64,000 bases of DNA from Mycobacterium sp. GA-1285 (GCF_001499905.1 NZ_LQIS01000045.1:1-64000); one strand, 5' to 3'; shown: positions 1-10,406, numbered from the stretch's first letter. Notes: generated by a model from the sequence alone, not told the origin. Translations and numbers: made by a program.

Positions 1-74
1 ACTCGACCGACAACTCCGGTCAGGTCAACACCGACGTCGATGTGGACACCACCGTCGACGCCGGCCTGTTCTGA
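1..74 (+). CDS. C-terminal tail of an IniB-like protein (partial, 5' end outside window)
   Basis: An open frame enters from the left edge and ends in TGA at 72-74. The 23 visible residues are rich in Asp, Thr and Val and end in Ala-Gly-Leu-Phe. The next genes on the same strand are iniA and iniC, so by operon context this should be the end of the Gly/Ala-rich IniB-type wall-associated protein that opens the iniBAC operon. The tail alone does not prove identity; the call rests on position. Confidence 0.5.
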   Translation, partial: STDNSGQVNTDVDVDTTVDAGLF

Positions 75-92
75 GCCGGACCACCAACGCCG

Positions 93-122
93 CTGGCGGG
101 GATCAACCACGATCCCCGCCAG
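93..122 (+). terminator. Strong hairpin between the iniB-like gene and iniA (possible attenuator)
   Basis: A perfect 12-bp inverted repeat (93-104 with 111-122, arm CTGGCGGGGATC) surrounds a 6-nt loop. It starts 18 bp after the upstream stop codon. No T-run follows, so it is either a GC-only mycobacterial-type terminator or an RNA-processing/attenuation element that lowers iniA and iniC expression relative to iniB. Confidence 0.6.
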
Positions 123-171
123 TCGGCACGTCTACCGTTGACTCACCGGCCCACCCGGACACGAGGACTTC

Positions 172-2061
172 ATGACGCAAGGCAACGACCCGCGACCGGC
201 CAGACAAACTTCGGCCGGCGAGCCGGCCAGACAAATCAAGGTCATCGTCGAACTGATCGACCACAGCAGCAGGATCGCCGCGGCCAACGATCGCGCCGAT
301 CTGGTCGAGCGGCTGGCCAAGGCGAAGGACCGCATCACCGACCCGCAGATCCGGGTGGTGATCGCCGGTCAGCTCAAGCAAGGCAAGAGCCAGCTGTTGA
401 ACTCGCTTCTGAACGTTCCGGTCTCGCGGGTCGGTGATGACGAGAGCACGGTGCTACCGACCGTGGTGACCTACGGCGAGAACGCCGCCGCCAAGCTCAT
501 CGTGGCGCGCGGCGAGGGCGAGGAACCCGAGGCCGTCGACATTCCGATGGCCGACATCAAGAACGATCTTCGTCGGGCGCCGCAGGCCCACGGGCGTGAG
601 GTGATCCGCGTGGAGGTGACCGCGGCCAGCCCGCTGCTCAAGAACGGGCTCGCGTTCGTCGACACCCCGGGCGTCGGCGGGCACGGCCAACCTCATCTCT
701 CCGCGACGTTGGGCCTGCTGCCCGATGCCGACGCGCTGCTGATGTGCAGCGACACCAGCCAGGAGTTCACCGAGCCCGAGATGACGTTCATGCGACAAGC
801 GTTCGAGATCTGCCCTGTCGCAACGATCATCGCGACCAAGACCGACCTCTATCCGCACTGGCGCCAGATCGTCGAGGCCAACAAGGCGCACCTGCAGCGG
901 GCCGGTGTCAACGTCCCGATGATCCCTGCCTCCTCGCTGCTGCGCAGCCACGCGATCGCGCTCAATGACAAGGAACTCAACGAGGAGTCGAACTTTCCGG
1001 CCATCGTGAAGTTCCTCAGCGAGCAGGTGCTGGCGTTGCAGAACGACCGGATCCGCGACCACGTCGTCAACGAGATCTATTCGGCCGCCGAACATTTGAC
1101 GCTCAAGGTCAAGACCGAGCTGGCAGCGCTCAACGACCCCGACACGCGGGACCGATTGAAGGCGGACCTCGAGCGGCGTAAGCAGGAAGCCCAGGACGCG
1201 TTGCAGCAGACCGCGCTGTGGCAACAGGTGCTCAACGACGGAATCGCCGATCTCACCGCCGATGTCGACCACGACCTGCGTGGGCGGTTCCGCGTCATCG
1301 GCCAACACATCGAGAAGGTCATCGACACCTGCGACCCGACCCATCACTGGGCCGAAATCGGCGCCGAGCTCGAGAATGCGGTCGCCACGGCTGTGGGGGA
1401 CAACTTCGTCTGGGCTTATCAACGGGCCGAGGCACTGGCCGCCGAGGTCGCACGCACGTTCGTCGAGGCGGGTCTTGACGCGGTCAGCATGCCCCAGCTC
1501 GACCCCAGCCGGATGGGCGCCAGCCTCGGGGAGATGAAATCTCTGAACAAGCTGGAGGCCAAGCCGGTCCGTGCGGGGCGCAAGCTGACGATGGGCATGC
1601 AGGGGTCATACGGCGGGGTCCTGATGTTCGGCATGATGACGTCGTTCGCGGGTTTGGGCATGTTCAACCCCATCTCGCTGGGGGCGGGGTTGTTGATGGG
1701 GCGGACGGCGTATCGCGAGAACATGGAGAACCGGATGCTGCGGGTGCGCAACGAGGCCAAGACGAACACCCGCCGCTTCCTGGACGACACACAGTTCGCG
1801 GTGGGCAAGGAATCGCGCGACCGGCTCAAGGCGATTCAGCGGCAGTTGCGTGATCACTACCGCGGAATCGCCAACCAGACGTCCAGATCCCTCAACGAGT
1901 CTTTGCAGGCGACCATCGCCGCGGCCCAAGTGCAGGAGGCCGAACGCAGCGGCCGGGTCAAAGAACTCGAGCGTCAACTGAACATCCTCGATCAGGTCAC
2001 CGAGCACGCGACCAAACTGATGCCGGCAAAATCCGCGCCCGAACCCGTCAGGACCACATAG
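172..2061 (+). CDS. iniA: IniA, dynamin-like GTPase of the isoniazid/ethambutol-inducible ini operon
   Basis: The protein has 629 residues, close to the roughly 640 of M. tuberculosis IniA. GTPase motifs are visible: the P-loop GQLKQGKSQ at residues 66-74, G3 DTPG from Asp164 and G4 TKTD at 222-225. A long helical region follows, then a hydrophobic Gly/Met-rich segment near 480-512, the expected membrane-inserting part, and a helical C-terminus. IniA is known as a bacterial dynamin that remodels or fissions the inner membrane under cell-wall stress. The ATG follows a GAGGA ribosome site. iniC lies 79 bp downstream on the same strand, and the two paralogues probably act together. Confidence 0.95.
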   Translation: MTQGNDPRPARQTSAGEPARQIKVIVELIDHSSRIAAANDRADLVERLAKAKDRITDPQIRVVIAGQLKQGKSQLLNSLLNVPVSRVGDDESTVLPTVVTYGENAAAKLIVARGEGEEPEAVDIPMADIKNDLRRAPQAHGREVIRVEVTAASPLLKNGLAFVDTPGVGGHGQPHLSATLGLLPDADALLMCSDTSQEFTEPEMTFMRQAFEICPVATIIATKTDLYPHWRQIVEANKAHLQRAGVNVPMIPASSLLRSHAIALNDKELNEESNFPAIVKFLSEQVLALQNDRIRDHVVNEIYSAAEHLTLKVKTELAALNDPDTRDRLKADLERRKQEAQDALQQTALWQQVLNDGIADLTADVDHDLRGRFRVIGQHIEKVIDTCDPTHHWAEIGAELENAVATAVGDNFVWAYQRAEALAAEVARTFVEAGLDAVSMPQLDPSRMGASLGEMKSLNKLEAKPVRAGRKLTMGMQGSYGGVLMFGMMTSFAGLGMFNPISLGAGLLMGRTAYRENMENRMLRVRNEAKTNTRRFLDDTQFAVGKESRDRLKAIQRQLRDHYRGIANQTSRSLNESLQATIAAAQVQEAERSGRVKELERQLNILDQVTEHATKLMPAKSAPEPVRTT

Positions 2062-2140
2062 CGGCGGCGGTGCATAAGCTGGACTCTCGGCCATCGCCGA
2101 ACGCCGGAGAGCAGCCAGGAGCATTGGTGGGCAGCGCGAA

Positions 2141-3637
2141 ATGAGCACGAGCGATCAGGTGCGCGCGATCCTGGGCGGAACCATCCAGGCGTACCGGGCC
2201 GATCCTGCTTATCGTCATCGCCCCGATGTGCACAGTGAGCTGGAGCGCATCGGCGGTCGGCTCAACCAACCGATCCGGATCGCGTTGGCCGGAACGCTCA
2301 AAGCGGGCAAGTCGACTCTGGTGAATGCGCTTGTGGGCGAGGACATCGCGCCGACGGACGCCACCGAGGCCACTCGGATCGTGACGTGGTTCCGGCACGG
2401 TCCCACACCGAAGGTGACCGCGAATCATCGCGGCGGCAGGCGATCCAACGTGCCGATCGGGCGCGATCCCAACGAGGGCGGGCTGACGTTCGACTTCGCC
2501 ACGCTCGACCCCGGGGACATCGTCGACCTGGACGTGGAGTGGCCGGCCGCCGAGCTGATCGACACCACGATCATCGACACCCCGGGGACGTCGTCGTTGT
2601 CCCGCGACGTCTCGGAGCGCACCCTGCGTCTGCTGGTCCCCGAGGACGGGGTGCCCAGGGTCGACGCGGTGGTCTTCCTCCTGCGGACGCTGAACGCCTC
2701 CGATATCGCGCTGCTCAAGCAGATCGGTGAGTTGGTCGGCGGTTCCGCGGGAGCGCTGGGCGTGATCGGGGTGGCCTCTCGCGCCGACGAGATCGGGGCC
2801 GGGCGGATCGATGCGATGCTGTCGGCCAGGGACGTCGCGACGCGGTTCACCGCCGAGATGGAGAGGACCGGGACGTGTCAGGCGGTGGTGCCGGTGTCGG
2901 GCCTGCTGGCGCTGACGGCACGGACCCTGCGGCAGAGCGAGTTCGTCGCGTTGGAGAAGCTCGCCGGGGTGGACGCCGCCGAGCTGACCAAGGCGATGCT
3001 GTCGGTGGACCGCTTCGTTCGCGAGGACAGTGAGTTGCCGGTGGACGCCGCCGCCCGGGCGGCACTGCTGGACCGGTTCGGCATGTTCGGGATCCGGATC
3101 TCGATCGCGGTGTTGCGCGCCGGTGTGCGAGATTCGGTGGCGCTGGCCGACGAGTTGTTGGAACGCAGCGGGTTGGTGGCGTTGCGGGAGGTCATCGATC
3201 AGCAGTTCGCGCAGCGGTCGGAGCTGCTCAAGGCGCACACCGCCTTGCTGTCGCTTCGGCGGTTCGTACAGGCCAACCCGATCTACGCGACCCCTTACAT
3301 ACTGGCCGACATCGACCCGCTGCTTGCCGACACGCACGCGTTCGAAGAGCTGCGATTGTTGAGCCAATTACGTTCGCGGCCAACAACTTTCAACGACGAC
3401 GAGATGGTCTCGCTGCGACGGATCATCGGTGGTTCGGGTACCGATGCGGCCAGCAGGTTGGGCCTGCAACCGGACAATCCCTACGACGGACCGCGCGCGG
3501 CGTTCGCGGCCGCACAGCGCTGGCGCAGGCGTGCCGAGCATCCGTTGAACGACCCGTTCACCACCCGGGCGTGCCGGGCGGCGGTACGCAGCGCCGAGGC
3601 GTTGGTGGCCGAGTACGCGGCTCTCGGGCGGGCCTGA
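2141..3637 (+). CDS. iniC: IniC, second dynamin-like GTPase of the ini operon
   Basis: This 498-residue protein is similar in length to M. tuberculosis IniC. The P-loop GTLKAGKST is at residues 51-59, a G2 Thr lies in the ATEATR segment near 75, G3 is DTPG from Asp146, and a G4-like SRAD is at 213-216. Unlike IniA it has no obvious long hydrophobic segment, so it is probably a soluble or peripheral partner. It is co-directional with iniA and likely induced with it by inhibitors of arabinogalactan or mycolate synthesis. The gene ends 9 bp before the convergent membrane-protein gene. Confidence 0.93.
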   Translation: MSTSDQVRAILGGTIQAYRADPAYRHRPDVHSELERIGGRLNQPIRIALAGTLKAGKSTLVNALVGEDIAPTDATEATRIVTWFRHGPTPKVTANHRGGRRSNVPIGRDPNEGGLTFDFATLDPGDIVDLDVEWPAAELIDTTIIDTPGTSSLSRDVSERTLRLLVPEDGVPRVDAVVFLLRTLNASDIALLKQIGELVGGSAGALGVIGVASRADEIGAGRIDAMLSARDVATRFTAEMERTGTCQAVVPVSGLLALTARTLRQSEFVALEKLAGVDAAELTKAMLSVDRFVREDSELPVDAAARAALLDRFGMFGIRISIAVLRAGVRDSVALADELLERSGLVALREVIDQQFAQRSELLKAHTALLSLRRFVQANPIYATPYILADIDPLLADTHAFEELRLLSQLRSRPTTFNDDEMVSLRRIIGGSGTDAASRLGLQPDNPYDGPRAAFAAAQRWRRRAEHPLNDPFTTRACRAAVRSAEALVAEYAALGRA

Positions 3638-3646
3638 CGACCGGGC

Positions 3647-4111
3647 CTAAGGGGTAGGCGGCGCCGTCACCGTCTCGGTCACCGTTTCGGTGCTGGTCTC
3701 GGTGCTGATGATCGTGGTCGGCGGTTGGGTGGTCGTGGTGGTCGTCGTGGTGGTCGTGGTCGGCTCCGTGGTGGTGGCCGTCGGTGGTGCGGTGACGGTC
3801 TCGGTCACGGTCTGCGGAGCCTGCGTCGTGGTGGCGGTAACTGGAGACCGCGTCGTGGTGGTCAGCGGCGTCAGCGACGTGGTTTCGGTGGTGGAGTCGT
3901 CGCCACTGATCAGGCTCGCGAGCCCCCACACGATGAGGGCGATCAACAGGGCGCCGATCGCGCCGAAGGCGACCAGCGCAGCGGGCTTGCGGTACCACGG
4001 AACGGGCTCTTCGGGCGGCAGCCCGGTGCCGTCGCCGTAATTGAGGTACGCCGTGGGCTCGTTGTCGGGATGGTTCGGGTCGTCAGGAGGTCCGTATCGC
4101 GCCACGGCCAT
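3647..4111 (-). CDS. Small membrane protein with Thr-rich extracytoplasmic tail
   Basis: 154 residues. A polar N-terminus of about 42 residues, containing PEEPVPWYRKP, precedes one transmembrane helix at about 46-68. The rest is a low-complexity Thr/Val/Pro tail with runs of Thr. The architecture is a short cytoplasmic head, one span and a Thr-rich, possibly O-mannosylated outer tail. The next gene upstream on this strand encodes a protein of the same layout, so the two look like a tandem duplication. Function is unknown; context beside iniA/iniC suggests a cell-envelope role, which is only inference. Confidence 0.75.
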   Translation of the reverse strand: MAVARYGPPDDPNHPDNEPTAYLNYGDGTGLPPEEPVPWYRKPAALVAFGAIGALLIALIVWGLASLISGDDSTTETTSLTPLTTTTRSPVTATTTQAPQTVTETVTAPPTATTTEPTTTTTTTTTTTQPPTTIISTETSTETVTETVTAPPTP

Positions 4112-4124
4112 CGATACTAGGCGT

Positions 4125-4604
4125 TCAGGGCAGGGGATAGAGCGTGCGCGTCACATTCGTCCGGGGTCGGCGCGTCGTGCGGGTCGTGATCGCCTCGTCT
4201 GTCTCGTCGGCCTCACTGGTGGGCGATCTCTCGGTGCTTGTTCGCTCAGTGCTTGTTGTCTGGGTGCTCGGGGTCTCGGTGCTCGGGGCCGTCGTCGCCG
4301 AGGTTGTCGGGTCGTTGATCTCTGTGGTCTGCGGAGGGCTGGTGCTCGTGATCGTTCCCGTGGTCGAGGTGGTGGCTGTTGGGGTCTCGGTCGCCGTGAA
4401 CGCCGGCTCCACGACGTTCAGCGGCGCCTTCGTCGGTTCGTTGGACCGGCCACCGACGAAGGAAACCGCCAGCACCAGGATTCCGATCACGGCCAGGCCG
4501 AGCAGGCTCGCACCGACCAATTCCGGCGTGCGGTTGTACCAGGGCTGCGGTGACGGGTCCGCACCGCGGTCGTAGTCGCTGCTGTTGCCGCCGGGCACGG
4601 CCAC
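4125..4604 (-). CDS. Small membrane protein with Thr/Ser-rich tail, probable paralogue of its neighbour
   Basis: 159 residues starting with GTG. A short polar head with PQPWYNRTPELVG is followed by one hydrophobic segment (about 30-50) and a Thr/Ser/Pro/Glu-rich tail that ends in RTLYPLP. The order of elements, including a Pro-Trp-Tyr-(Asn/Arg)-(Arg/Lys) motif directly before the span, matches the downstream neighbour. The 13-bp gap suggests cotranscription. No enzymatic motif is visible. It may be a wall-spanning or glycosylated surface protein; function unknown. Confidence 0.75.
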   Translation of the reverse strand: MAVPGGNSSDYDRGADPSPQPWYNRTPELVGASLLGLAVIGILVLAVSFVGGRSNEPTKAPLNVVEPAFTATETPTATTSTTGTITSTSPPQTTEINDPTTSATTAPSTETPSTQTTSTERTSTERSPTSEADETDEAITTRTTRRPRTNVTRTLYPLP

Positions 4605-4637
4605 TGATCGTAGGGCCGTTCGCCCGCGTGTGCCTGC

Positions 4638-5582
4638 TCAGCGAAGCTGCGGCAGCACTTCGCGGGTGAAGAACTCCAGGTGATCGAGGTCTGACATATC
4701 GAGAACCTGCAGGTACACGCGTTGCACACCGGCGTTGACGAACGGGGTCAGTCTGTCGGCGATCTCGGCGGGCGTGCCGACCGTGGGAGAGTTGCTGCGC
4801 AGCTCGTCGACCTCGCGGCCGATCGCGGCCGCCCTGCGGGCGATTTCGTGGTCGTCGCGGCCGGCGCACAACACGAACGCCGCGGAGTACGTCATCGAGT
4901 CGGCGGATCGCCCGGCATCAGACACGGTCGCCGCGACGCGCTCGAACTGGGTCTTGACCGTGTCGAGCGGAACGAACGGGACGTTGAACTCGGTGGCGTA
5001 CTTCGCCGCCAGCGCCGGTGTCCGCTTGGCGCCCTGCCCGCCGATGATCAGCGGCGGGTACGGCGTCTGCGTGGGTTTGGGCAGGCCGGGCGAGTCGGCG
5101 ACCGTGTAGTGCCGGCCGGAGTAGTCGAACGTCTCGCCCTGCGGCGTCGTCCACAGACCGGTGATGATCTCGAGCTGTTCGGTGAGCCGGTCGAAGCGTT
5201 CGCCAAGCGATGGGAACGGGATCGCGTACGCCTGATGCTCGGCCTCGAACCAGCCCGCGCCGATGCCGAATTCGACTCGGCCCCCGCTCATCTCGTCGAC
5301 CTGGGCGACCGATATCGCCAACGGCCCCGGATGGCGGAAGGTCGCGGAGGTGACCATCGTTCCCAGGCGGATGGTGGATGTCTCGCGCGCGATACCCGCG
5401 AGCGTGACCCAGGAGTCGGTCGGGCCCGGCAGGCCGTCGCCGCTCATCGCGAGGTAGTGGTCGGATCGGAAGAACGCGGAGAAGCCGAGATCTTCCGCGG
5501 CTCGCGCGACCGCGAGTTGGTCGGCGTAGGACGCGCCCTGCTGCGGTTCGACGAAGACCCGGAAATCCACCGATGAGCTCAC
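4638..5582 (-). CDS. LLM-class F420-dependent oxidoreductase
   Basis: 314 residues with the luciferase-like (LLM) TIM-barrel pattern of F420-using enzymes: an N-terminal strand DFRVFVEPQ, then AEDLGFSAFFRSDH, then VDEMSGGRVEFGIGAGWFEAEHQAYAIPF, and GEPPLI-type cofactor strands (PPLIIGGQG). The GTG at 5582 was chosen because homologous sequence begins there; further upstream the frame runs into the HNH gene. Substrate is unknown. The organism makes F420H2 through fgd (48492-49514), so this enzyme probably draws reducing power from it. Confidence 0.85.
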   Translation of the reverse strand: MSSSVDFRVFVEPQQGASYADQLAVARAAEDLGFSAFFRSDHYLAMSGDGLPGPTDSWVTLAGIARETSTIRLGTMVTSATFRHPGPLAISVAQVDEMSGGRVEFGIGAGWFEAEHQAYAIPFPSLGERFDRLTEQLEIITGLWTTPQGETFDYSGRHYTVADSPGLPKPTQTPYPPLIIGGQGAKRTPALAAKYATEFNVPFVPLDTVKTQFERVAATVSDAGRSADSMTYSAAFVLCAGRDDHEIARRAAAIGREVDELRSNSPTVGTPAEIADRLTPFVNAGVQRVYLQVLDMSDLDHLEFFTREVLPQLR

Positions 5583-5592
5583 GGCTGCCAGC

Positions 5593-6903
5593 TTAGGCGG
5601 CGTGCAGGTTGGCCAGCGTGACGCTGATGCATGCTTCGATCTCGCTGAGATGGACCGCCGGGTGGCCGGGTAGCGGTGGGGCGGTCGAGTGGTAGTGCGC
5701 GCCGGTGGGCGTGGTGAACTCCGCGTGGTGGGTGCCGTCGACCTCGCACGTTTGCACCTGCCAGCCCGGTGCCTCCTTGACGTAGTTGCACCGCTCGCAC
5801 ATGCCCAGCCCGTTGACCAGATGCGTGGGGCCACCGCGACGATCCGGTAGCGCGTGATCGCGGTGGCGGATCGGCGCATCACAGTAGGGGGTGCGACATC
5901 GTTGATCGCGCAATCCGATGAAGCGGGCCATCGCCCGGGGGAAGCGCCTCGAGCGCGACTCCATCGCCACCAGCGCCCCCGAGTCCGGACGCTTGTACAG
6001 CCGCCGCAGCGTGGCCCGTGACCGCTGGTCTAGGGCGGCGCCAACGACCAGCGCGCGCGCCACCTCGGCCGGTATCGGACCATAACCGTCGACCAGCGCG
6101 GGGCTGGTGTCGCCGCCCAGCAACGCCTCATCCGACATCACCAGGTTCACCGCGATCGGCTCGGGCACCTCGGCCGGCCGACCGGTGACCCGTTCCACCA
6201 GGGTGTCGGCCATCACCTGACCTCGGCCCCGCCCGTCGAAAGTGGTGTCGGACGCACGCTTGAGCGCCGCGTAGACGGATACGCCCTGACGCATCGGCAG
6301 CAGCGCGGTCACGTAGGCCATGGTGTCGGGGGCAGGGCGGATGGTCACGGTGCGATCGGCCTCGGCTCTGGCCGCGCGCTCGACGAACGCGTGAGGATCG
6401 AGCCGGTAGGCGATGGCTTTGGCGTCGGCGGCTATCCGCGCGTCGCCCTTCCCCTCCAGAGCCCGCACATCCGAGCACATTTCGTCATCCAACGCGCGGC
6501 GGTCCGCCACGCTCAGACAGGCCGATTCGCGCACGATCAGTGTGGCCCGCCGTTCCGACAGGACACCGCTCTCCAATGCGGCCAGGGTATGCGGCATCTC
6601 ATCGACCAACGCCTTGGCGAACCCGAGGTGGCGACCACCTTGCGACGGCGAAACGCGCCGCGCCAAGGCGATCTCGCTGGAAACCCCGCGACCCCGTTTG
6701 GCCGCGGGCACACCGGCGGCGGCCTCACCGGCGCGCCGTGAAGCGTCCAGCAGCGCCGAAGCCCGGGCCTGCCCCGCCGCGGCGGCCGACTTCACCCGCT
6801 CCAACCAGGCGATCTGCTCGATCAGCGCAGCCTCGTCCGCATGCGGGTCCACCTCCGCCAGCGGCACATTATCGAACATGTGTTCGACACTAACATGCTC
6901 CAC
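5593..6903 (-). CDS. DUF222 / HNH endonuclease domain protein (13E12-repeat type)
   Basis: 436 residues. The N-terminal two thirds match the Ala/Arg-rich DUF222 domain common in actinobacterial 13E12-repeat proteins. The C-terminus has an HNH-like unit with paired Cys (CRTPYCDAPIRHRDH, then GLGMCERCNYVKE). Such genes occur in many copies per mycobacterial genome and are thought to be mobile or selfish; their biological role is not settled. It lies 10 bp upstream of the F420 oxidoreductase on the same strand, but functional linkage is unlikely. Confidence 0.88.
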   Translation of the reverse strand: MEHVSVEHMFDNVPLAEVDPHADEAALIEQIAWLERVKSAAAAGQARASALLDASRRAGEAAAGVPAAKRGRGVSSEIALARRVSPSQGGRHLGFAKALVDEMPHTLAALESGVLSERRATLIVRESACLSVADRRALDDEMCSDVRALEGKGDARIAADAKAIAYRLDPHAFVERAARAEADRTVTIRPAPDTMAYVTALLPMRQGVSVYAALKRASDTTFDGRGRGQVMADTLVERVTGRPAEVPEPIAVNLVMSDEALLGGDTSPALVDGYGPIPAEVARALVVGAALDQRSRATLRRLYKRPDSGALVAMESRSRRFPRAMARFIGLRDQRCRTPYCDAPIRHRDHALPDRRGGPTHLVNGLGMCERCNYVKEAPGWQVQTCEVDGTHHAEFTTPTGAHYHSTAPPLPGHPAVHLSEIEACISVTLANLHAA

Positions 6904-6926
6904 CGACGCGGAGGGCCGAAACGCGG

Positions 6927-7550
6927 CTACAGCCCCCGCCGGTTCGTGCGCACCGCGTCGACGACGTGTGCGTCGCCGTCGAATTCCACCCGGATCTCGT
7001 CGCGACCGGAGATGAACAGCAGCAACTCCTGTGGTTGGCCGACGATGGTCAGCGCGGGCCCTTTCCCGACGGTGGCGAGCACTTTGCCCTGCGGGGTACG
7101 CAGGGTGATTCGGGCAGGCGCCTTGGCCAGCGTCAGCCGGGCCATCACCGGAAGGGAACGATTCAGTGCCGACGCCGTCGCATCATCGAGAGGCCTTGGC
7201 TGCCAACCGGATTGGGCGCGACGGACGTCCTCGTGGTGGATGAACATCTCGCCCATGTTGGCCACGGGGTCGAGCAGCTTGAACGGGGAGAACAGCGGCG
7301 GGCCCGAGGCGACCTTGTCGAGCAGTTCCTCCCAGTCGGAGCCCTGGGCCGTTTGCCGCTGCACCCTGTCTGTGTAACCGGCGAGTGCGGGGATCATGAT
7401 GCCCGGCGTGGCGTCGAGCCTGCGTTCGCGCACCACCAGGTGCGCGGCAAGGTCGCGCGTCGTCCAGTCCCCGCACAGCGTGGGGGCGTCGGGCCCCACT
7501 TCGCGCATGGTCTCGACGAGGGCGGCGCGTTCCCGTTGTGCGGCGGTCAT
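6927..7550 (-). CDS. TIGR03085-type, DinB-like/maleylpyruvate-isomerase-fold metal-binding protein
   Basis: 207 residues. The N-terminus (RERAALVETMREVGPDAPTLCGDWTTRDLAAHLVVRER) is the four-helix metal-binding fold shared with mycothiol-dependent maleylpyruvate isomerases. A second metal-ligand candidate, His-His-Glu, is in MFIHHEDVRRA. Mycobacterial members are about this length and are conserved but uncharacterised; mycothiol-dependent chemistry is a reasonable inference. It is followed upstream on the same strand by the MBL-fold gene, 9 bp away, suggesting cotranscription. Confidence 0.82.
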   Translation of the reverse strand: MTAAQRERAALVETMREVGPDAPTLCGDWTTRDLAAHLVVRERRLDATPGIMIPALAGYTDRVQRQTAQGSDWEELLDKVASGPPLFSPFKLLDPVANMGEMFIHHEDVRRAQSGWQPRPLDDATASALNRSLPVMARLTLAKAPARITLRTPQGKVLATVGKGPALTIVGQPQELLLFISGRDEIRVEFDGDAHVVDAVRTNRRGL

Positions 7551-7559
7551 CCCTTCACC

Positions 7560-8291
7560 TTAGGGACGGCCGCAAACCGCGGCCGCCATCGCGGTGTAGC
7601 CGTCGGCGAGCGCGCGCAGTTGTCCCGCCCCGTCGCCGGAGTGGGACGCGCCGTGCATCAGGGCCAGCGTCGTCGGCTTCAGGTCGGCCAGCTGGTGCAG
7701 CGTCGGTTGCAGGTTGGTGGTCAGGCCTGTGGCGTGGAAGAACCCCTCGGCGGCCAGTGCGGGTTCGACGACGTCGGCTTCGGTGATCGCCGGTCCTGCC
7801 CCAACATGGGTGAACAGGTCGCCGGCGAGCAGCGTCGAGGTGGTCTCGTCGAACCACAGCCCCGCTTCCCAGTTGTGTGGCACGTGCGGGGTGGCGATGA
7901 AGCGCAGCCGATGCCCGCCGATGTCGTGCACGCCGTCTTCGGGCGCGGCGACCGGGGGGCGGTCGCACAGGTCGGTCAGCGACAGCATGCACGCCAGTGC
8001 GCTGTGGATGACCTCGGCGTTGGGCGCGGCGTCGAGCAGCAGGTTGACCGCGCCGCACTCGTCGGCTTCCAAGTGCCCAAACGAGATCCAGCGGAGCTTC
8101 TCCAGCGGCACCACTCGGTTGATGGCCTCCGACACGAACGGAAAGAACTGGCGGTGGCCGCAGTGGAACAGGAACGGCTCGTCACCGGTCATCAGGAACT
8201 GATTGAAGGTGAAGCCGTGCTCGGTGATGCCCGGCACGAAGGTGGACAGCCGGTAGACGTCCGGCCCGATCTCGTCGACGACGGTCTCCAT
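7560..8291 (-). CDS. MBL-fold metallohydrolase with HxExD-type diiron/metal site
   Basis: 243 residues from the ATG at 8291; a TTG 30 bp further upstream is also in frame. The metal motif HLEADE (His73, Glu75, Asp77) resembles flavodiiron/ODP-type MBL proteins more than classic HxHxDH hydrolases. Later ligand candidates are His in ATPHVPHNW, Asp in LLAGDLFTH and His in ALMHGAS. No flavodoxin domain is attached. It could be an oxygen- or NO-responsive diiron protein or a simple hydrolase. It is divergent from dnaK; their starts are about 255 bp apart. Confidence 0.78.
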   Translation of the reverse strand: METVVDEIGPDVYRLSTFVPGITEHGFTFNQFLMTGDEPFLFHCGHRQFFPFVSEAINRVVPLEKLRWISFGHLEADECGAVNLLLDAAPNAEVIHSALACMLSLTDLCDRPPVAAPEDGVHDIGGHRLRFIATPHVPHNWEAGLWFDETTSTLLAGDLFTHVGAGPAITEADVVEPALAAEGFFHATGLTTNLQPTLHQLADLKPTTLALMHGASHSGDGAGQLRALADGYTAMAAAVCGRP

Positions 8292-8350
8292 GCGGCTATG
8301 GTGCGCCGATTTCTGCACCAAGGCTGCCGATCGTCTCAGTTGACCCGGTT

Positions 8351-8377
8351 GGGAACAAACTCCGCGGGTACCCCGTT
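8351..8377 (+). promoter_or_regulatory. Predicted SigH/SigE-type promoter of dnaK
   Basis: GGGAAC at 8351-8356 and CGTT at 8374-8377 are separated by 17 bp, the consensus of mycobacterial stress ECF sigma factors. The canonical HAIR operator begins 13 bp downstream, which places activation and HspR repression at the same site. The same GGAAC-N17-CGTT arrangement recurs at clpB. Confidence 0.65.
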
Positions 8378-8390
8378 GAAACCTTCGTTA

Positions 8391-8411
8391 CTTGAGTGCA
8401 TCAGACTCAAG
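8391..8411 (+). promoter_or_regulatory. Canonical HAIR operator for HspR upstream of dnaK
   Basis: A perfect inverted repeat CTTGAGT-N7-ACTCAAG, the HspR-associated inverted repeat. HspR is encoded as the last gene of this operon (12356-12760), so this is an autoregulatory site. Confidence 0.93.
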
Positions 8412-8445
8412 TCCGAGTTGACAGGGTAGGGTTCGTCGGCGCAGG

Positions 8446-8514
8446 CTTGAGTGCGGTGCACTCAGCCCGAAAGAGTGCAGTGCACTCGGCCCGAATGAGT
8501 GCAGTGCACTCGAG
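8446..8514 (+). repeat. Three HAIR-like operators in tandem with 24-bp period upstream of dnaK
   Basis: Three near-identical 15-bp cores (GAGTGCGGTGCACTC at 8449, GAGTGCAGTGCACTC at 8473 and at 8497) recur at exactly 24-bp spacing. Each keeps GAGT-N7-ACTC, the core of the HAIR site; the first also keeps the outer CTTGAGT half. They fill the leader region between the canonical HAIR site and the AGGAGGA ribosome site at 8534-8540. Confidence 0.75.
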
Positions 8515-8546
8515 ACCACTAGCAGGACTATCCAGGAGGAAACAAC

Positions 8547-10402
<1,856 letters not shown>

Positions 10403-10406
<4 letters not shown>

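Noticed and set aside
2048..3367. 439-codon open frame on the minus strand inside iniC
   Set aside because: It lies fully antisense to a clear GTPase gene; high GC gives long antisense frames. Its product is Arg/His/Gln/Asp-rich with no domain.
8418..8423. TTGACA as a -35 element of a housekeeping dnaK promoter
   Set aside because: No credible -10 hexamer lies 16-18 bp downstream; the GGGAAC/CGTT pair is a better promoter.
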